A stretch of 64,000 nt of DNA from Ariolimax columbianus (GCA_036924085.1 JAVGWX010000018.1:22859964-22923963), one strand, 5' to 3'; shown: positions 20,901 through 32,099, numbered from the stretch's first letter. Program-made: numbers and translations. The notes: generated by a model from the letters alone, not told the origin.

Positions 20901-21574
20901 TGTCTTTGGGATTTGGTATGCCATAGGTTTGTAGATTTCCCTCCCAGCAAAAGCACAGAAAAGATAGACAGATTTAGAATGGGTGGCCTAGTACAAGAAG
21001 ACTTGGTGTTTATTGTTGAAGACCTGAGCTCCTTTGGGAGTGAAGCAGTTTTACATTTTTTGATTGACCCTGGTATATGAAGGGGTTAGTTTTATTTGTT
21101 CATGATGAGGTTGCTAGACCCATGTTCAACCCTGTTCAGTTAATTTTAACACCTAGCTTGGAAATGATTTGTGGTCCTATTTATTCCTTGATTCTCAGGA
21201 TCCACACGGGTAAAAAATTAACAACTTACATAACCAAACTTACACACAAAACATTTATACTAGATGGTCAAACGGTTAGATACCAAGTAATTGACCAGTT
21301 GAATCCCTGTATTTTTTTTCTATCAGAATGAAATTAAAACCTATCCTGCATACTATGTGGCAGAGGCAAAGAGACTATATTTCTTGTCAATCTAAATCCC
21401 AGCAGCAAACTCCACCAATGAGAATCAAGGCTGCAATGACAATCTATTTTTTATTAAAAAGATCCAAATCTGATTTCTGGGAATGAAAGTAGATTACAAC
21501 AGCAACCTGCTATGGAAAATAAGATTGTGGAACTCACTTTCCCTAACAGGCTCAAAAGATGAAAAAGAAACTTA

Positions 21575-22100
21575 CAAAGGTATATCAGTATTTATATTGG
21601 CAGTGCACACAAAGGTATTTCAGTATTTATATAAACAATGTATTCAAAGGTATATCAGTATTTACATTGACAATGCATTCAAAGGTATATCAGCATTTAT
21701 ACTAACAATACATTCAAAGGTATATCAGTATTTATACTGACAATGCATTCAAAGGTATATCAGTATTTACACTGGTAATGCAATCAAAGGTATATCAGTA
21801 TTCACACTGGCAACACATTCAAAGGTATATCAGTATTTACACTGGAAAACACATTCAAAAGTATATCAGTATTTACACTGGAAAACACATTCAAAAGTAT
21901 ATCAGTATTTATACTTATATGCATTCAAAGGTATATCAGTATTTACACTGGCAATGCATTCAAAGGTATATCAGTATTTACACTGACAATGCATTCAAAG
22001 GTATATCAGTATATACACTGGCAGCACATTCAAAGGAATATCAGTATTTATACAGACAATGCATTCGAAGGTTTATCAGTATTTACACTGGCAATGCATT
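21575..22100. repeat. 35-bp minisatellite beside exon G donor
   Basis: About 15 copies of AAAGGTATATCAGTATTTAC plus ACTGGCAATGCATTC. It ends only about 15 bp from the 5' splice site of exon G but does not include it. The plus-strand ORFs here (KVYQYLY...) are repeat translations. Confidence 0.93.
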
Positions 22101-22114
22101 GTTAAATATGTTAC

Positions 22115-22245
22115 CCATTTCTCTCCATGTCCACACATTCGGACCTGCAGGTAATCATCATACAGCCAATCGCAAGGCTTGTTAGAGTAGAACATTAGTA
22201 GGAACTCCATCATCTTGAGAGCGTCTTCGGATCTAAACAATCGCC
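22115..22245 (-). CDS. MGAT4: MGAT4-like exon G
   Basis: 131 nt between acceptor TTCACCAG and donor TGG|GTAACA. It encodes RLFRSEDALKMMEFLLMFYS, then NKPCDWLYDDYLQVRMCGHG and EKW. The family pattern is G(K/R)LF...xxVEFxLMFYxxKPIDWLLDHxLxVKVC, so this is the late catalytic domain. Family members usually have Ile where this protein has Cys before DWL. A 35-bp tandem array begins about 20 bp inside the downstream intron, next to the donor. Confidence 0.94.
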
Positions 22246-22437
22246 CTGGTGAACAATAATTTGGAACATTATTTTCAGAGAAATTGTATTGAATATTTCA
22301 AACTGCAACATTGATGTTATTTTGTTATTGTCCTGAAATGGCCACTGAGATATTACCTATATTTGGTTTTATTGTCGTTTGACCTGCAAATTTGATTTTT
22401 TTTTTTATGTCTTTATAATTGAAACTAGTGACTGAGC

Positions 22438-22785
22438 GCTGAGCAGCGCATGAGCTGCAGTGGTCAGCGACCCATAGCTGAATGATAGCGTCAGGACCAG
22501 CGAACCATAGCTGCCAAGACCCTTCTACACCTCCACGCGGTGATCCTGGATAACAGGCGGCAGCAGGGGCTGGCTAAGGAGAAGGGATCGAAGAGGGAAT
22601 GCTAACCCGGTACTCAAAAACTGGTTGCTGAAGTCGGATGTATTGGACCGAAAGGTGCAAATATCGCAGTCAAGCTGTAATCTACGAGACAACGCATTCC
22701 GTTCTCTGGATTACATTCTGTTACTTAAGCCCTTTCAGGGCTTGGTAGCAGGAGATTGAGAACGAACGAAGACAAGCCAAGCTAG
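22438..22785 (+). mobile_element. G-family SINE-like repeat
   Basis: Complete copy, GAGCTGCAGTGGTCAGCGAC to GAGATTGAGAACGAACGAAG. One of the best preserved in the window. It lies in the intron between exons F and G. Confidence 0.88.
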
Positions 22786-23254
22786 TGACTTATTTTGTGC
22801 AGCTTTTTCAGTCGGAATCAATGAGTTGAAAGTAATGCAGCAATATTTAAATTTAATTATCATTATCTTTATCATTATCAAAATTAAGAGTTAATTGAAG
22901 TCAGAGCTCAGATCCCAGCACTCCTGGCAGATCCATACATTCCTAGTCTCTTTCAGCATACATTGAAGTGTGAAGATACTTATAATTGATGCATCTCTGT
23001 GGTTGTTCAACTTAGTTGAAGTGCAATCGTTATATCGAAGGTCAAGTAAATTGGATCTCCAATGTCCTCTGCTTCTTACCAATATGGTGCAAGCTACAAA
23101 GCTTTTCTCTGTCCAACTTTTGATGTTATTATCCCAGTTATAGCGTTATTTATCACTTCCATGTTTGGTGTCCACTTTTCCTTCCGGTATTGTTTTCAAC
23201 AAGGTGTCATGTCTTTTAATGTGACCAAAATATTTTCATTGAGAAACTCTGATC

Positions 23255-23385
23255 TAGTTTAACCTCTGATCTAGTTTAACCTCTGATCTAGTTTAACCTC
23301 TGATCTAGTTTAACCTCAGATCTAGTTTAACCTCTGACCTAGTTTAATCTCGGATCTAGTTTAATCTCGAATCTAGTTTAACTAA
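23255..23385. repeat. 17-bp minisatellite
   Basis: About eight copies of CCTCTGATCTAGTTTAA, degrading towards the 3' side (CTCGAATCTAGTTTAA). Confidence 0.92.
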
Positions 23386-23554
23386 TTCTCTTTGCATCTC
23401 TAATTTCTCCAAGGCTTCCTTATTTGCTATCTTTTCTGCACATGACATGCATCACCTTTTTTTTATCAATCCACATTTTAAGGGCATAAATTCTTTAATC
23501 CAACTGATTGTTTATTATCCATGTTCCTATGCCATACACAATGGGTAGCCCCTT

Positions 23555-24130
23555 TTCAGTAGCAATTATCTACTGAGTTTTGGTTTTCCTTGTCCTTTCG
23601 GCGTTGTCTCTTCACTTTCCTGTGTTGCATGATCTTATTGTTGCCCAGCCTGATGTGGTTCTTCAGTTAACATCTCCATTTGAATTGGTCTGCAGCTATG
23701 TCTTCCCAAGATGTCAGATCCTTATCCAGAGCCTTCATGTCCCATTTACGTCTTTGAACCGCAGCTGTGGTCGGCCAGCTGTTCTTTTACCACATGCTAG
23801 CAGTCCATAAAGAAATATCTTTGGGGATGCGATCGTCTTTCATGTGACAAAAATGGCCAAGCCATCGCAGTCTACGTTTGCGAAGGAGGGTCTACATACT
23901 TGAAAGATCTGTGTGAGAATGCACCTCCGCATTTGTTACCCTGTCTCCCCATGAGATGCCAATGATGGATCTCACGCACCGTTGGTGAAAGGTGTTGAGT
24001 CTATGCTCTTGTATGGCATATGTTGGCCACGCTTCGCTGCTATATAAAAGCTTACTGACGACACAGATCATGGCCTTGATCTTGGCTGTAAGTTTGGGGT
24101 TTCGCCATACGCTAACGTCGAATATACAGA
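23555..24130 (-). mobile_element. LINE RT C-terminal relic (second R-like subfamily)
   Basis: The minus-strand frame reads AKIKAMICVVSKLLYSSEAW, LNTFHQRCVRSIIGISWGDRVTN and broken pieces of LRWLGHF...HVKDD. It is homologous to the relic at 9990-10795 and equally non-functional. Confidence 0.8.
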
Positions 24131-24349
24131 ACACATGATCACACATGATTTTTAATTTGTGAGAAATTTGTTTTGGATGTCAATATATGACATGTTGGAC
24201 AAATGTAGAATTTGCATTTCTTATTCTCTTCCTGGCTGTCATTTTGCTTCTTCCATCTTCGATTATCATATTCCCAATTCAGGTGAAGCTCTTTACCTAC
24301 TGCTAAAACAGGCCTCCACCCAATCTCAGAACACTTGATCACTGCCGGG

Positions 24350-24590
24350 TGGCTTTGATTTGGTCAGATCAGAAAACCTAGGCACACAAGATACTCCACA
24401 AGTCGTTCCTCAGCGTCAAAAGACTTCCCCAGACCGCTGGAGGTGCAGAAGAGGTCGTCCTCTTCAGTAGCCTCTACCATCATTCAGGACGAGGCCTAGA
24501 GCCATGCTGCAGTTGGTCATGGATGTGGCTGACAGACACAACGGGTCTCAGACACCTAAGCAAACATTAGTAATATTATTATTATTATCT
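24350..24590 (+). mobile_element. LINE/retroposon 3' end with TTA-rich tail
   Basis: The 3' end (CGGGTCTCAGACACCTAAGC, then ATTATTATTATTAT) matches the inverted segment at 34640-34680 (GCTTAGGCGTCTGAGGCCCG, ATAATAATAATAAT). The shared end and trinucleotide tail indicate a retroposon family. The coding part is not recognisable here. Confidence 0.55.
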
Positions 24591-24639
24591 TTACCTGGTT
24601 CGACTGTTAGGTTGTCTATGATGAAAAGACAATTAATGA

Positions 24640-24900
24640 CCGAAATCAAGGTTAGACAGTTAAGTATATAAGTATAACAAGACATACCACCTTCTTCAAG
24701 ACCCAGCTAGAGGGTAGGATTAAAGGCAGCAATTCAAGAGGCAGATAACATTATGAGTGGGTGGATAACATTCAGGAGATGGACTGCAAAAAGCCTGTCA
24801 GATTGCAACATTATGTCAAGAGATAGAGTACTCTGGATATCTATAGCAGCCGACCTTTGATGCGGAGATGGTACTTAAACTGAACTGAACTGTCATCTAT
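24640..24900 (+). mobile_element. LINE C-terminal relic
   Basis: The plus-strand frame FKTQLEGRIKGSNSRGR...YEWVDNIQEMDC resembles the end of an endonuclease/RT LINE (GRRxRGRQxxxWxDNIxxW). It closes with a CTGAACTGAACTG tail. Related text (CCGACCTTCGATGTGGAAAT) recurs as a 38-bp array at 56.7 kb. Confidence 0.6.
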
Positions 24901-25430
24901 AGAAAATAATTAGATTCTACTTTGCTAATCATCATAGTTAAACATTTTTTCAGTGCTAATGTCTGATCCATATCCTTGATTTTTGTTTTTTACTTGAAAC
25001 ACCAATTTCTACAATTCTTGTTTGCATTTCTATTAAAACTAGGTGATCAATCCCATGTAGCCCATCTGAGATTAATTAATTATTTATTTATACTGTGATA
25101 CTCCACAGGTGGTGAGTCCTGACCTTTCCCTCAAAATGACCAGTAATGAAACGGAATGATAATTTTTGGGTAAGCTGAGGCATGAACTTAAAGGGGCGCA
25201 CTTAACGATGATGAAAAAGTATGAAAAGTAATTTTTATTTGTGCTGAATAAGGTAGTTGAAACCCATGCTGTGAATGTACTTCTGCACAATTGTCTAAGT
25301 TTTCTTGTAAATCAGTTCTCAGTGTCGTTGTTTCACTTCTGGAAAAAATATATATCACTCTCCTTTAAGATGTGATAAAATCGCAATCACAAAACTAAAT
25401 AGAACTGCACTTAAATAACATTGGAAACAC
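24900..25430. other. unassigned intronic stretch
   Basis: AT-rich with no recognised family or peptide. Confidence 0.35.
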
Positions 25431-25434
25431 ACTT

Positions 25435-25800
25435 TCAGAGCTTGGAATGTAACACTCTGTCAGGGAAAGCTGGTCTAATTTGTGGCTAGTTATATAATAT
25501 ATGTGAGAAAAAAGTAGCGCAGTAAGGACCATCTCCTAGCTACCAATGGACCTGATTCATATGCTGTGTTAGGCTGGACACAATCAGCCTACCTTTTCAA
25601 AAATAGCTGATAAATTCACTTTGCCGTTTCCCTCATTTGCTAACATATCACTACGATTAAACAAAAAAGAGCATTTCAATTTCAATTTTAAATTCATTTC
25701 ACATATAATTTATGCAAAGGTATGTCTTCGCTAATTCTTAAAAACCGTTTGGGATAGCCCAGCCTATCCTGTCTACTCTAACGCTTCGCTACTGCCAATG
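25435..25800 (-). mobile_element. unclassified dispersed repeat (copy 1)
   Basis: Inverted relative to 43960-44280. Shared blocks include GGGATAGCCCAGCCTATCCT, TTAGGCTGGACACAATCAGC (minus-strand equivalent), the region of repeated TTTCAATTTC and CTGTCAGGGAAAGCTGGTCT. Non-coding, class unknown. Confidence 0.6.
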
Positions 25801-25850
25801 GCATTTGACATTGAAACAACCTGAGATCCACTACAATAATCACAACTTAC

Positions 25851-25962
25851 CTATAAATCCCAGAGTTGAGAACTCTAAAGAGAACCAGTCCCAGTAATTC
25901 TTTTCAATGGCATTTTTCATTGACGTAATGAAGCCAGGGACGGCATTTAGGTCATCTTCAAG
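25851..25962 (-). CDS. MGAT4: MGAT4-like exon F (EDD motif)
   Basis: 112 nt between acceptor AACTTTCAG and donor ATAG|GTAAGT. It begins LEDDLNAVPGFITSMKN and ends WDWFSLEFSTLGFIG. The EDD triplet sits where GT-A-fold transferases have their metal/sugar-nucleotide DXD motif, and the LEFSxLGFIG block is typical of MGAT4. Catalytic use of EDD is inferred from family position. Phase is zero on entry and one base on exit (Gly codon shared with exon G). Confidence 0.95.
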
Positions 25963-26029
25963 CTGAAAGTTACAAATAAATTAGGTCAATAAAAACACAT
26001 TCCGAGTAGCCCTAAACGAAATACTTCAG

Positions 26030-26095
26030 TTGGTGACTCTACGGGTTCTTTTAAATCAGTATAAAGACGTTAAGTGAAGTTAAGTTAAGATACAC
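26030..26095 (+). mobile_element. C-family LINE 3' tail fragment
   Basis: GACTCTACGGGTTCTTTTAA and ATCAGTATAAAGACGTTAAG fit the C-family 3' end only. It is shortly upstream (genomically) of exon F, in the intron between exons E and F. Confidence 0.55.
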
Positions 26096-26289
26096 TGTAA
26101 GCGAATTTTGCTTTCCACGTCAAAGATGTAGAGTTTGATTTTCGTTATCTGCCCAAAACATTTTACCCAACTCTAAGCGAGTACATGGTTTACTGTTATG
26201 AAACGGAAAACGGAACTTCATCAAAAAGCTGAGTCGTAATAGGGATGAAAAGTGCAATACAATCGTATTCTAACTATATGTTTCTGTTT

Positions 26290-27205
26290 CTAAGACTCGA
26301 CTTTACTGCACTCCGGGCATCTCCATATGTGCTCAGTCTTTCTCAGCAAATGGCGTAAGGTATGGATGCTGATGGTCTCTGTAGCTCGCTGGTTGTACAC
26401 GCTCCTGTTCCGTCCTCTCATGCGCCCCACTCCGCTCGAACCTCGTTTAGTGTCGACACTTTGTAGCCTGTGATTTGCTGCTTCATCTATTGCAGTGTCC
26501 TCATCAAGTGGTGGTCATTGATTGATTTCAAAATGTCACTTCTATCCATCAAAAATGTGCCCATGATGGGCGCTTGTGAAGCCATTATGTCAGCTCTTTC
26601 ATTGCTCTGAAACCCAGCATGAGCAGGACAATAGATCCATGTCAACTCTGGAGGTTTGAGGCCTCAACAGCTGCTATCCACCTGTACCTAAGCCATCCCT
26701 TCTGTACCTTCTGAAGTAAGGCTTGCGCGTCTGTCACGATGACTGCCCTTGTTATAGAAGCCTCAGATATCCATTTCAGTGCTAAGATCACTGCTTCTGT
26801 CTCCATTCTCAAACTGGAGGTTGTTGACATGTATTCCCTAATGCGCTCAGAAAACAACTTGTTCTCTTACTCTAGCAGAGAAAGCCTAGTCCGATGTCCC
26901 ACTGCGCAGCACTGATACGTCAGTGTATATGAGGGCATCACTCTCCTGGGTGTTCTCAGTTATCAGCTGATTCACCACGTGCTCTGCTCCCGTTGCTCCG
27001 TTCTCTGCGTTCCTTGCCAAATTTTATGATGGCTCTCTGGTACTCTATCATTCTATCTTCAGTGTGGACCCATTCTTCCCCCTTGGCTATCGTCTCAGCT
27101 GAAGTGATGTGTCCGATTGTTGTCTCTGCCTGTGCCATCCATGACGCCCCTCTCTTGATTCTTGATCCCCTGGTGTCTGATTCCAACTATCTGGTACCGG
27201 GAAGT
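26290..27205 (-). mobile_element. N-type LINE RNase H relic
   Basis: The minus-strand frame pieces read SRIKRGASWMAQAETTIG and SSLRMETEAVILALKW, VIVTDAQALLQKVQKGW, and a C-terminal stretch before a knuckle. This is the same LINE type as 12720-15560 (compare SRRIKQGRSWMAEAEDS). Here the VTDAQ central Asp is kept, but the first catalytic segment is broken. The RT is missing, and a G-family repeat abuts its 5' side at 27245. Confidence 0.8.
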
Positions 27206-27244
27206 AGTTAAGACAGGTTCTAGCTGTCATAGCCAGGAGTGGAA

Positions 27245-27572
27245 TATCTTCTTCTTCGTTGTTGGTTTTCAAACTCCCGATAACAAGCCCTGAAAAGGGT
27301 TTGCAAGTAGTAGGATGTTGTCCGGAGAACGGAATGCGCTGTGTGACCTTTGCACCTTTTGATCTGACAACATCCGACTTCAGCAAGCCTTTTTAGGTAC
27401 CGGGTTAGCCTTCCCTCTTCGATCTCGTCTCATTAGCTAGTTGGCCCTATTGCAGCCTTTTATCTAGAATCACCACGTAGAGGTGCAGAAAGATCTTGGC
27501 AGCTCTGGGTAGCTGGCCCTGACGCTAGCAGTCAGCTTTGGGTCGCTGACCGCTACATCTCACTAAAGAATT
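27245..27572 (-). mobile_element. G-family SINE-like repeat
   Basis: CTTCTTCTTCGTTGTTGGTT (tail side), GGAATGCGCTGTGTGACC, CGGGTTAGCCTTCCCTCTTC, TCAGCTTTGGGTCGCTGACC. Full length, reverse orientation. Confidence 0.85.
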
Positions 27573-27847
27573 CAGATGTTTATAATGCCAGAGATTTTTA
27601 TCTCGCTTCTTCTCTTATTAATATGAACCATTTCGGCTCTAAGACGCCAGGAGTTGTAATTTTTGCTATCAGAGATTAGGCCTATATGTTGTGGTATGCC
27701 TAGGTGGCATTTTGTGAGTATTGATAGATCATACTTAAGCCATAGTCGGTCATTCATGACGAAGAAGACAAAGAAACAGTGAGTAGCATGAGCTTTACAA
27801 AAAGTGGCTTCTCACAACTATCGATCTATTTGGCTGTATTTTTTTGT

Positions 27848-28170
27848 GGACTCAGTGGTCTCGAGATAAGGTGTCTACTTTGAGTGTCGGAGGTCGATGG
27901 TTCTAATGACGTTGGAGAACGGCATTTTTTTTCTCGTGGATCTTCTGGTAAAAAGTTCTCTGATCTGTGGGTAGAGAGAACGGAACCCCGTGTTCAGTGT
28001 CGAGCACGTTAAAGATCCCTTGGACATTAGAAATCGAAAAGAGAAGGCTTAACTGCCGTTGCTCGGACAAAATTTAAAACAAAATGTCTAGCTAAAATCT
28101 ACCCACAAATTATTGGTACCTGTTAAGAAGGCACCTATCTGGCTGCTGGACTGATTAGCTCTAATGTTTG
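27848..28170 (+). mobile_element. T-family SINE with LINE tail
   Basis: GTGGACTCAGTGGTCTCGAG matches the 2217 copy. The box-B-like region is decayed (GATGGTTCTAATGACG). The body (GGATCTTCTGGTAAAAAGTT, CGTGTTCAGTGTCGAGCACG) is followed by a 3' part with GATTAGCTCTAATGTTTGAG and then, without a gap, the C-family LINE tail. Confidence 0.8.
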
Positions 28171-28179
28171 AGTCTATTA

Positions 28180-28256
28180 AATCACCATCCAAGAAACTTG
28201 GCTGTATATAGACTGCAGTCTTCTAAACCAGTACAAAGAAGTTCAGTTAAGGTGTG
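28180..28256 (+). mobile_element. C-family LINE 3' tail fused to SINE
   Basis: CATCCAAGAAACTTGGCTGT, ATATAGACTGCAGTCTTCTA and AACCAGTACAAAGAAG are parallel to 2650-2720. Same junction as in the SINE at 2.2 kb. Confidence 0.7.
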
Positions 28257-28387
28257 CAGTACGTTAGGTTATCATTTCTTTCTGTACTTGGAGAAGTGGT
28301 TTCACCAAGAAAATACCCCGTGTCTGACAAACTTAAAGTGTTTCACAAATTTAATAGCGATAGAAAATGATTGGTTTAATAACTTGT

Positions 28388-28990
28388 AAGAGTCAGGTTA
28401 GGTCAGGTCATCCCGTAACCGATGAGATCGTTGGGGCACACATGAAGACATCTTCACAACACCACGCCACCCTTCTCTGTCAGCGGCCGCTGCCTGTGCC
28501 TCTTCTGGTCGGAGATTGGTCCATTCTTTTATGTTGTCCTCCCATCTCTTTTTGGGACGGCCTCTTCGTCGTCTGAATTGCACCTTCCCGTGTAGGATCG
28601 TATTTGTAAGACCATTTGATCTCGATATGTGACCGTACCAAGCGAGTTTCCTTCTTTTGACAGTTGCCAAGAGGTCTTCAAAAGGCCCTATTGCTGTTGT
28701 AATTGTATCTTCTATTTCCTCATTTGTAACTCGATCTTTGTACGTGACGTTTAAAAGTCTTCGGAAACATCTCACCCCAAGTCCTGCATCCTTCGCTGAA
28801 GGTGACCTGTAACTGTCCATGTCTCATAAGCATAGTGGAATATTGACAGGACCAGTGAACGTATTAATCTGATTTTCGTGCATTGTGCTAACCGTTTATC
28901 TTACCAGATTTTGTTAAGCCGTGCAAGCGCCGCTATTGTCTGTGCCATTCTGGCCAACACCTCACATTCTGATCCTTCATCACTGACAAT
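28388..28990 (-). mobile_element. R-family LINE 3' end
   Basis: The minus-strand open segment has VRCFRRLLNVTYKDRVTN, KLAWYGHISRSNGLTNTILH, RRRRGRPKKRWEDNIKEWTN and AADREGW. It begins (5' side, 28990) inside the thumb (VLARMAQTIAAL-like) with decay, and its tail of TCAGG units is at 28390. It lies in the intron between exons E and F. Confidence 0.85.
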
Positions 28991-29480
28991 CGACCCTAAT
29001 AGATAAGTACTTAAGAATATATATATATATATATTTATGAATCTGGCAAAGATGGCGCCATAACTGGCTGCGAGTCTACATTTCTCTACTATTTTGGATC
29101 ATTATGGATGCCGCCAGACCACGGATTTGCCTGGAATTCACACTAGTCGACGACTTAAACTTTTTGTTCACGGAAACGTGGTGTTGTTTTCCGTCTGGAC
29201 TTGTTATTTCGTTCTTTTTTTGTGATTTCTTCCATCAGTTGATCCTGGTCTGGACTCCGGCTGAATGGCACTACGCTTATACCTGTGTTATATTTCACGG
29301 GTTAGTTCGCCGGGTCACCTTCACGAATTTGGCGTGTGGGAACTTTAGATGCGGCTATGATGAGCTGAATACAGCTGGGAAGAGATGCCAGACCCACTCG
29401 CACGCTGAGTGTTGTCCATACGACCTCTTGTGGTTATCGAAAAGGCACGACAAACTGCGTTAGATGCCATCCGACCTTTC
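28991..29480. other. unassigned intronic stretch
   Basis: An AT dinucleotide run near 29017-29033 is followed by a GC-richer segment with a plus ORF (29104-29463) that has no recognised motif. GATGGCGCCATAACTGGCTG at 29050 resembles the T-family 3' body, so an old SINE fragment may be present. Confidence 0.35.
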
Positions 29481-29509
29481 TACCCTGCGGGTTACATGTT
29501 TACGGAACG

Positions 29510-29750
29510 GCTTTGGTGGTAACCCAGAGGCACAATCTGCATCCTATGCTATCTCCAGTCGTCTCGGTGAATGTCTTGCCACTGGCAAAAGGTAGCTTAG
29601 GCTCTGTGAGTGAAGTTGACAAAAGGCGCAGTTTCTTCCTTACTTTAATCCAAATCACCGCGCAAGTCACCCATTTCAGCAGACACAGCAAGAGATACGA
29701 CTGTCCACACGGATGAACAAAGAGAGTGGTCTTCATCACTTGGGATGGAC
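29510..29750 (+). mobile_element. retroposon tail segment shared with 49.5 kb
   Basis: CTTGCCACTGGCAAAAGGTA, TTAATCCAAATCACCG, GACTGTCCACACGGATGAAC recur in order at 49530-49700, and the first block at 19940. It probably belongs to a tRNA-headed SINE whose head is lost. Confidence 0.5.
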
Positions 29751-29779
29751 AACTATATGTAAGAATATATAGTCCCTAC

Positions 29780-29855
29780 CTGCAGATAATACTGTCCCCG
29801 GCTCCATGCATGCAAGATAAGGAAAGCGTAGTCCAGATTCTGCTTAGATCTCCAT
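29780..29855 (-). CDS. MGAT4: MGAT4-like exon E (WRSKQNLDYAF block)
   Basis: 76 nt between acceptor GTGTCATTAG and donor CAG|GTAGGG. It encodes WRSKQNLDYAFLILHAWSRG followed by QYYLQ. The R-x-K-Q-N-x-D-Y run is diagnostic for GT54 enzymes and leads directly into the acidic triplet at the start of exon F. An in-frame TGA lies just upstream of the acceptor, which confirms that the exon starts here. The acceptor has a weak pyrimidine tract. Confidence 0.94.
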
Positions 29856-30335
29856 CTAATGACACAATAATATCAAATGCCATTAGCCAATATATGCACC
29901 GACGCTCACCTATTACAAATTTCTTCACATACAATTCAACGGATGGAAATACGGTTGGTGTACCTGCTTCTCAGCCTTTTGACATGAGCTCAAACTCTGA
30001 AAAGCCTAGAGTTTCCATTTGAGTGTTTAATTAAAGCCAGGCCTGCACACTGTACACTGACAATACCCAGAATACTATAAATCACCCGGTGCGTCCTAAC
30101 AAGGGGAGCGTCTCCGTTATTTTGGTTTCATTTACAATTTATACCTAAAACGCCGGTCAATCTGCGTTATTTCGCTCGTGAAATCATTTTATGTAGTTTG
30201 TTGATATTTAAAAAATAATGTAAGTTAGCTCGCTGTAAAGCGGGTTTGGACTGTATCTCTGTCAGGTCCCAGAACTGAATAAAGAGATATAGGTCAGAGT
30301 TGTGTCATCTTAGTTTCTAGACTGACGCCGTAAGA

Positions 30336-31047
30336 CGAGGCGTATTCAAATGAAACCGGACCAAACTGCACCAAGTGAACATACGTACAATGCGCATGAT
30401 GACGTTACTTCTGGTGTAAACAGCACACACCAGCAAAATTTCATTATCCTCCAACTCATAGTTTCCTCAGCAGACCGTTAAAAACATGGCGGGTGTAATA
30501 GGGAATCCGTCCAGAGTTGATCAGCGAGCGGTGATTCGGTTTCTTACAGCTGAAGGATGTCGACCAGTTGACATTCATCGTAGATTGCAGGAAGTTAATG
30601 TTGACAAAAGTGTGTCGAAGACAACAGAGAAGAACTGGACAACGATGTATAAAGAAGGATGTGAGTTAACGAAAGATCTTCCAAGACCAGGTCAGTCGCA
30701 TATTGTTGCTTTAACTCATATTCTTCTTTAAACGTCGTTGTCTAGTTCTTCACTGTTATCTTCGACACACTTTTGTCCCCATACACTGCCTGAATTCTGC
30801 GATGAATGTCAACTGGTCGACATCCTTCAGCTGCTAGAAACCGCTCCCTGATCAACTCTGAACGGATTCCGTAACATACCCGCCATGTTTTCCTAGGTCC
30901 GCTAAAGAAACTTTGAGTGGGAGGATAAGAAAATTGGCAAACTTGACGGTTGGTATGTACTGTTTACACCAGATGTGACGTCATCATGCGCATCGTATGT
31001 ATCTTCACTTATTGCAGTTTAGTCCGATTCAATTTGAACACGCTTCG
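30336..31047. mobile_element. mariner-like foldback (two 335-bp arms, 42-nt loop)
   Basis: The left arm (30336-30670) starts CGAGGCGTATTCAAATGAAA and contains ATG GCG GGT at 30486, opening AGVIGNPSRVDQRAVIRFLT...GCRPVDIHRRLQEV. This is the N-terminal helix-turn-helix of a mariner/SETMAR-type transposase. The right arm (30713-31047) is its reverse complement at roughly 85-90% by eye. There is no DDE/D catalytic domain. It is non-autonomous, with a likely TA target site, and lies in the intron between exons D and E. Confidence 0.85.
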
Positions 31048-31324
31048 TACAAGGACGCTTACAAGTAGAAGCAGTGCGAAGAAGGCTGTACATGATGTTG
31101 AAAAACGCCAACCTTCGTCAAAAAGGGAAATAAACCTTGAACGAACAACACTGCTTTTCTCCCTTTCAATTAGCGATAACCAGGCAGGTTATGTCTGCTG
31201 TCATGTAGCAGAAGACTATTTGTTATCTGTTCTTTATTTTTGCAATGTTTACTTAGTTTAGTTTAGTCGAAGAATCAACGTCATTGCACATGGTTTAACA
31301 CATAAGTGCTCTGTTTTTATTTTT

Positions 31325-31625
31325 ATTTTATTCCGTGGCGAAGAGGTTAAGACGTGGCCTCGTGATCAGCTGGTGTGGGTTCGACTCCGGACTCCGCCGT
31401 CTTTTTCACGGGTGCTGATGGGGAGCCCCCTGCATCTCGTAGACGCCCCCTAGTCGTCATGTCCTTGACTTGCCACTGGGGTCGGGCGGCACGAATCCAG
31501 AAAGTGAGGATAAAAAGTAGCGCAGTTAATCCTTACTAAAAATTGCGCTACCAAAATTAATTATGCCATCATCGTCTACGATGGACGGCGGCCTTTGCCT
31601 TTGCTCTGTTTTTATTCACAAATTT
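31325..31625 (+). mobile_element. tRNA-derived SINE
   Basis: CCGTGGCGAAGAGGTTAAGA (box A) and GTGGGTTCGACTCCGGA (box B) are about 40 bp apart. A body of about 200 bp ends CTACGATGGACGGCGGCC. The tRNA-like acceptor stem does not close, so it is a SINE rather than a tRNA gene. Confidence 0.75.
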
Positions 31626-31689
31626 TGGAGAATCTCAACACCTACGAGGATCTCTAAATAGATTGAGTAGATTTGTAAAATACTTTTGA

Positions 31690-31915
31690 ATTTTGTCCAG
31701 GCAGCGGCCTTTAATCCTACTCTTTTCTATTTCTAACTGCCGGAGCGATTTTTAGCGTGCGCGAGATTGCGCACGGGCGTGTGATCTCTACTACCCAGAG
31801 ATTTGGATAAACAGTTCGCGTGAAAAAAAACCCGGTCTCTACCGTCATTTGAACCCGCGACTTCCAGCACCCGAGGCCGACGGTCTTACCTAGAGACCAA
31901 TCAGTCCCCTTGTTC
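31690..31915 (-). mobile_element. T-family SINE
   Basis: The minus-strand head GGTCTCTAGGTAAGACCGTC has box B GCGGGTTCAAATGACG. The body AGTAGAGATCACACGCCC... reaches GGATTAAAGGCCGCTGCCTG. This is the shortest of the T copies. Confidence 0.75.
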
Positions 31916-32099
31916 ATTGTCTGCGGCGTACTAGGCCTGGGGAAGGCACATTGCATATTGGGTAGAAATTTCATTACTTTTTCGAATGTTGCCTGCACGA
32001 CGGCTAACATCCTTTTTTTAAAATCAATTTTCAACCGTCAGAGGCTCTTTTGCGCACACATCATGTCCACAGGATCTCTGAAATCTTCGACAATCTCTA

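Noticed and set aside
29104..29463. 119-codon plus ORF
   Set aside because: No motif recognised, aromatic/Cys composition typical of chance frames, and antisense to an MGAT4-like intron.
30486..30731. Host SETMAR-like gene
   Set aside because: Only the transposase N-terminal helix-turn-helix is present, within a palindromic mobile element. There is no SET and no DDE domain.
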